From assembly GCA_947474705.1 (NCBI GenBank), contig CANJJS010000043.1, positions 1-41,054 on the forward strand: a DNA stretch of 41,054 bases. Reading direction: 5' to 3'. The notes under the pieces were generated by a model. That model saw nothing but the letters and a program-made list of their open reading frames with translations, searched no databases and was not told where the DNA came from. Source of the stretch: Acetobacteraceae bacterium (GTDB lineage Bacteria > Pseudomonadota > Alphaproteobacteria > Acetobacterales > Acetobacteraceae). This document shows, in pieces, positions 39,286-41,054 of this stretch; within the stretch, counting starts at the first letter, position 1; each line of letters begins with the position of its first letter. The translations under genes were made by a program, and so were the position numbers.

Positions 39286-40536
39286 TTATGCCGCGTTCGC
39301 CGCCGCCAGCACCGCGTCCGCCAGCACGGTCAGCCCGGCGTGGGCCCAGTCCGGGGTGATGCTTTCAGCTTCGTTATGGCTGATGCCGCCGTGACAGGGG
39401 CAGAACAGCATCACCGTCGGCACCTCGCGCGCCATGTAAACAGCGTCGTGCCCGATCCCCGTGGGCATGTCCTTGAATTTATAGCCGCGGGCACGGGCCG
39501 CGGCGCGGAGCCGCTCGGCCAGATCCGGGGCGAACTGGGTCATGGGCGAGTGCCAGAAGTCCAGGACCTCGACCTTCACCCCTCGGCGCGCCGCGATGTC
39601 CGCCGCGCGCGCCTTCAGTTCGGTGCCCATCCAGGCCAGCCGCTCTGGGTCGCCGTGGCGGGTATCCACGCTGAACCAGACTTTGCTGGGGGCGATGTTG
39701 CGGCTGGAGGGATAGACATTGACGCAACCAACGGTGCCACGGCCGGCTTCGCCGGTGGGGGAGATCGCGGACAAGGCGATCTCTTCCACGGCGGCGATTA
39801 ACGGCGCGGCGGCCATCAGCGCGTCGTGGCGTCCGGCCATCAGGCTGCCGCCATGGGCTTCCTCGCCGGTGACGGTGACTTCGTACCAGCTTTGGGCCAG
39901 CGCGTGGGTGACGATGCCCAGATCGAGGGATTCGTTTTCGAGTTGGGGTCCTTGTTCGATATGGAGTTCGAAATAGGCGCCGAGTTCGCGAAGTTCGGCG
40001 GGATCGGCGGTGCCTTGCCAGCCGATGCGGCGCAGTTCCTCGCCGAAGACTTTGCCGTCGGCGTCTTGTTTGGCGAGGACTTCGGCCTCCGTGAAGACGC
40101 CCATGGCGGCGCCGCTGCCCATCATGGGCGGCGAGAAGCGGGCGCCTTCCTCGTTGGTCCAGTTGATCAGCACCAGCGGCGCCTCGGTTTCGGCGCCGGC
40201 CTCGTGCAAGGCGCGCATGATTTCGAGGCCGGACAGAACGCCCAGAATGCCGTCGAATTTCCCGCCGGTGGGCTGGGTGTCGAGGTGGCTACCGATGGCG
40301 ATCGCTTTCCGGGATGGATCGCGGCCGGGCCGCCGGAAAATCATGTTGCCGACGCGATCGACGGTCAGCGTCAGACCGACGGCCTCGCCCCAGCGCTGGA
40401 ACAGGGCTCGGCCCTCGCCGTCGAGGTCCGTCAGCGTTTGCCGGTTACAGCCGCCTTTCGCCGTTCCGCCGATTTTGGCGATTTCCATCAGACTGTCCCA
40501 GAGGCGTGTGCCGCTGAGCGGGATGTTCGTGGTCAT
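39286..40536 (-). CDS. Zn-dependent M20 amidase: N-carbamoyl-L-amino acid hydrolase / beta-ureidopropionase type
   Basis: 416 aa, standard length for the hydantoinase/carbamoylase branch of M20. The dimetal site is visible: His and Asp in GSHLDTQPTGGKFDGI, Glu-Glu in NWTNEEGARFSP, His in YFELHIEQGP, and the final His in CHGGISHNEAES. The GEEAHGGSLMAGRHD segment marks the dimerisation (lid) domain of the subgroup. It removes the carbamoyl group from N-carbamoyl amino acids or 3-ureidopropionate, giving ammonia, CO2 and an amino acid, and could follow the hydantoinase 7 kb away. The start is supported mainly by family length; its ribosome site is weak. Confidence 0.93.
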   Translation of the reverse strand: MTTNIPLSGTRLWDSLMEIAKIGGTAKGGCNRQTLTDLDGEGRALFQRWGEAVGLTLTVDRVGNMIFRRPGRDPSRKAIAIGSHLDTQPTGGKFDGILGVLSGLEIMRALHEAGAETEAPLVLINWTNEEGARFSPPMMGSGAAMGVFTEAEVLAKQDADGKVFGEELRRIGWQGTADPAELRELGAYFELHIEQGPQLENESLDLGIVTHALAQSWYEVTVTGEEAHGGSLMAGRHDALMAAAPLIAAVEEIALSAISPTGEAGRGTVGCVNVYPSSRNIAPSKVWFSVDTRHGDPERLAWMGTELKARAADIAARRGVKVEVLDFWHSPMTQFAPDLAERLRAAARARGYKFKDMPTGIGHDAVYMAREVPTVMLFCPCHGGISHNEAESITPDWAHAGLTVLADAVLAAANAA

Positions 40537-40628
40537 GGCGTTTTACCGGCGGTTGGAGGTTGCGGTTGTATGACCGGCGTAGGGTTGGAGGGCGGGTCTC
40601 GGGACGCCGCCCCCGGTTCGACGGTTTG

Positions 40629-40955
40629 TTACGGGTGCGGACCCCAGGGTGCGGCGGTGAGCAGTTTCACTTCCTGCGATTGCAGCAGCGGGCGGAATTT
40701 CGAGGCGAAGCCTTCGACGAAATCCTTGTTTTGGAAGACCGCGGCCCAGTGCGCGCGGCGCGCGTTGTCGTCCTCGAACTTCCAGAGGTGGACGAGCTGG
40801 TTGATCATGCCCGTATCGGCCTGGAAATACCCGACCAGGTTCTTGTCGTGCCCGCCCTTTTGCAACGCGGGGAAGCCGAGTTCGGTATACAGCTTCACGG
40901 CCTCGGCCATTTTGCCGACGTGCAGCGTGTAGGTGCGCATTTCGTAGAGAGCCAT
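40629..40955 (-). CDS. NIPSNAP family protein
   Basis: 108 aa, a single dimeric alpha+beta barrel (ferredoxin-like) domain. MALYEMRTYTLHVGKMAEAVKLY and YFQADTGMINQLVHLWKFED are the NIPSNAP hallmarks. Bacterial members are small soluble proteins of unknown activity, often near catabolic genes. The frame is open to the window edge, but the ATG at 40955 has AGGGGACGAGACAAA in front and is the family's usual start. The ~92 bases before the carbamoylase gene hold nothing obvious, so the two may share a transcript. The last 99 bases of the window contain no complete gene. Confidence 0.9.
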   Translation of the reverse strand: MALYEMRTYTLHVGKMAEAVKLYTELGFPALQKGGHDKNLVGYFQADTGMINQLVHLWKFEDDNARRAHWAAVFQNKDFVEGFASKFRPLLQSQEVKLLTAAPWGPHP

Positions 40956-41054
40956 TTTGTCTCGTCCCCTGGTTTCCGGTGAATGGCCCATCGTCCGAAC
41001 CGGGGAAGCCCTTGTCAACGGCGTCCCGGTGCTGTTTGAACGCCCGCCGCCCAT

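Overview
The window is GC-rich chromosomal DNA from a proteobacterium, most likely an alphaproteobacterium. The strongest pointer is the gpmI–envC-like–ctpA–divergent polysaccharide deacetylase–rppH gene order. The 431-aa AhcY and the many CoA-ester, amidohydrolase and uptake genes fit a Rhodospirillales/Acetobacteraceae-like heterotroph; that finer placement is inference. About 40 protein genes are supported. I see no tRNA, rRNA or CRISPR array.

Layout. (1) 1-433: the 3' end of an IS630-family element abuts the 3' remnant of a sugar/heptose GHMP kinase. (2) 521-4748, minus strand: ahcY, a GT22 membrane mannosyltransferase-like protein and an HdrD/GlpC-like Fe-S protein. (3) 5054-8696, plus strand: an amidohydrolase, a ThDP enzyme of the oxalyl-CoA decarboxylase/2-hydroxyacyl-CoA lyase family, and a secreted cytochrome c fused to a cytochrome P460-type domain. 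(4) 8746-14795, minus strand: the conserved gpmI/envC/ctpA/yibQ-like/rppH block for glycolysis, cell-wall remodelling and RNA turnover. (5) 14947-17854: an alpha-methylacyl-CoA racemase, a small gene behind a Fur-like palindrome, a heptosyltransferase-like GT9 and PncC. (6) 17958-20417: DUF3501, a GlpC/HdrD-like Fe-S protein and rubrerythrin, a peroxide/low-oxygen module. (7) 20632-24733: an HpaB-family flavin monooxygenase, a candidate FNR-controlled small RNA, a membrane-anchored unknown, a TPR-glycosyltransferase and a single-domain globin.

(8) 24771-32736: 3-oxoacid CoA-transferase subunits, a peptide-type binding protein, an MFS carrier, a CcdA-like membrane protein lacking its redox cysteines, a dihydropyrimidinase/hydantoinase with a coupled 100-aa unknown, and a Uma2 protein. 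(9) 32790-41054: a PEP-CTERM glycine-rich surface protein, a GlxA-type regulator, an FAD amine/amino-acid oxidase-like protein, an SMP-30 lactonase, DedA, an NMT1-type binding protein, an M20 carbamoylase and NIPSNAP. Hydantoinase, carbamoylase and the binding proteins together suggest uptake and breakdown of cyclic amides or pyrimidines, although they are not one operon.

The most interesting signal is non-coding. A perfect FNR/Anr-type box (22216-22233) sits about 41 bases ahead of a short stretch that ends in a textbook terminator (22323-22354). That stretch carries a hairpin whose loop displays an anti-Shine-Dalgarno sequence (22303-22318). It looks like an oxygen-responsive trans-acting sRNA and lies in a neighbourhood rich in oxygen-handling genes: rubrerythrin, the Fe-S proteins, globin and cytochrome P460. 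All assignments are by reading motifs and family signatures; no database search was run.
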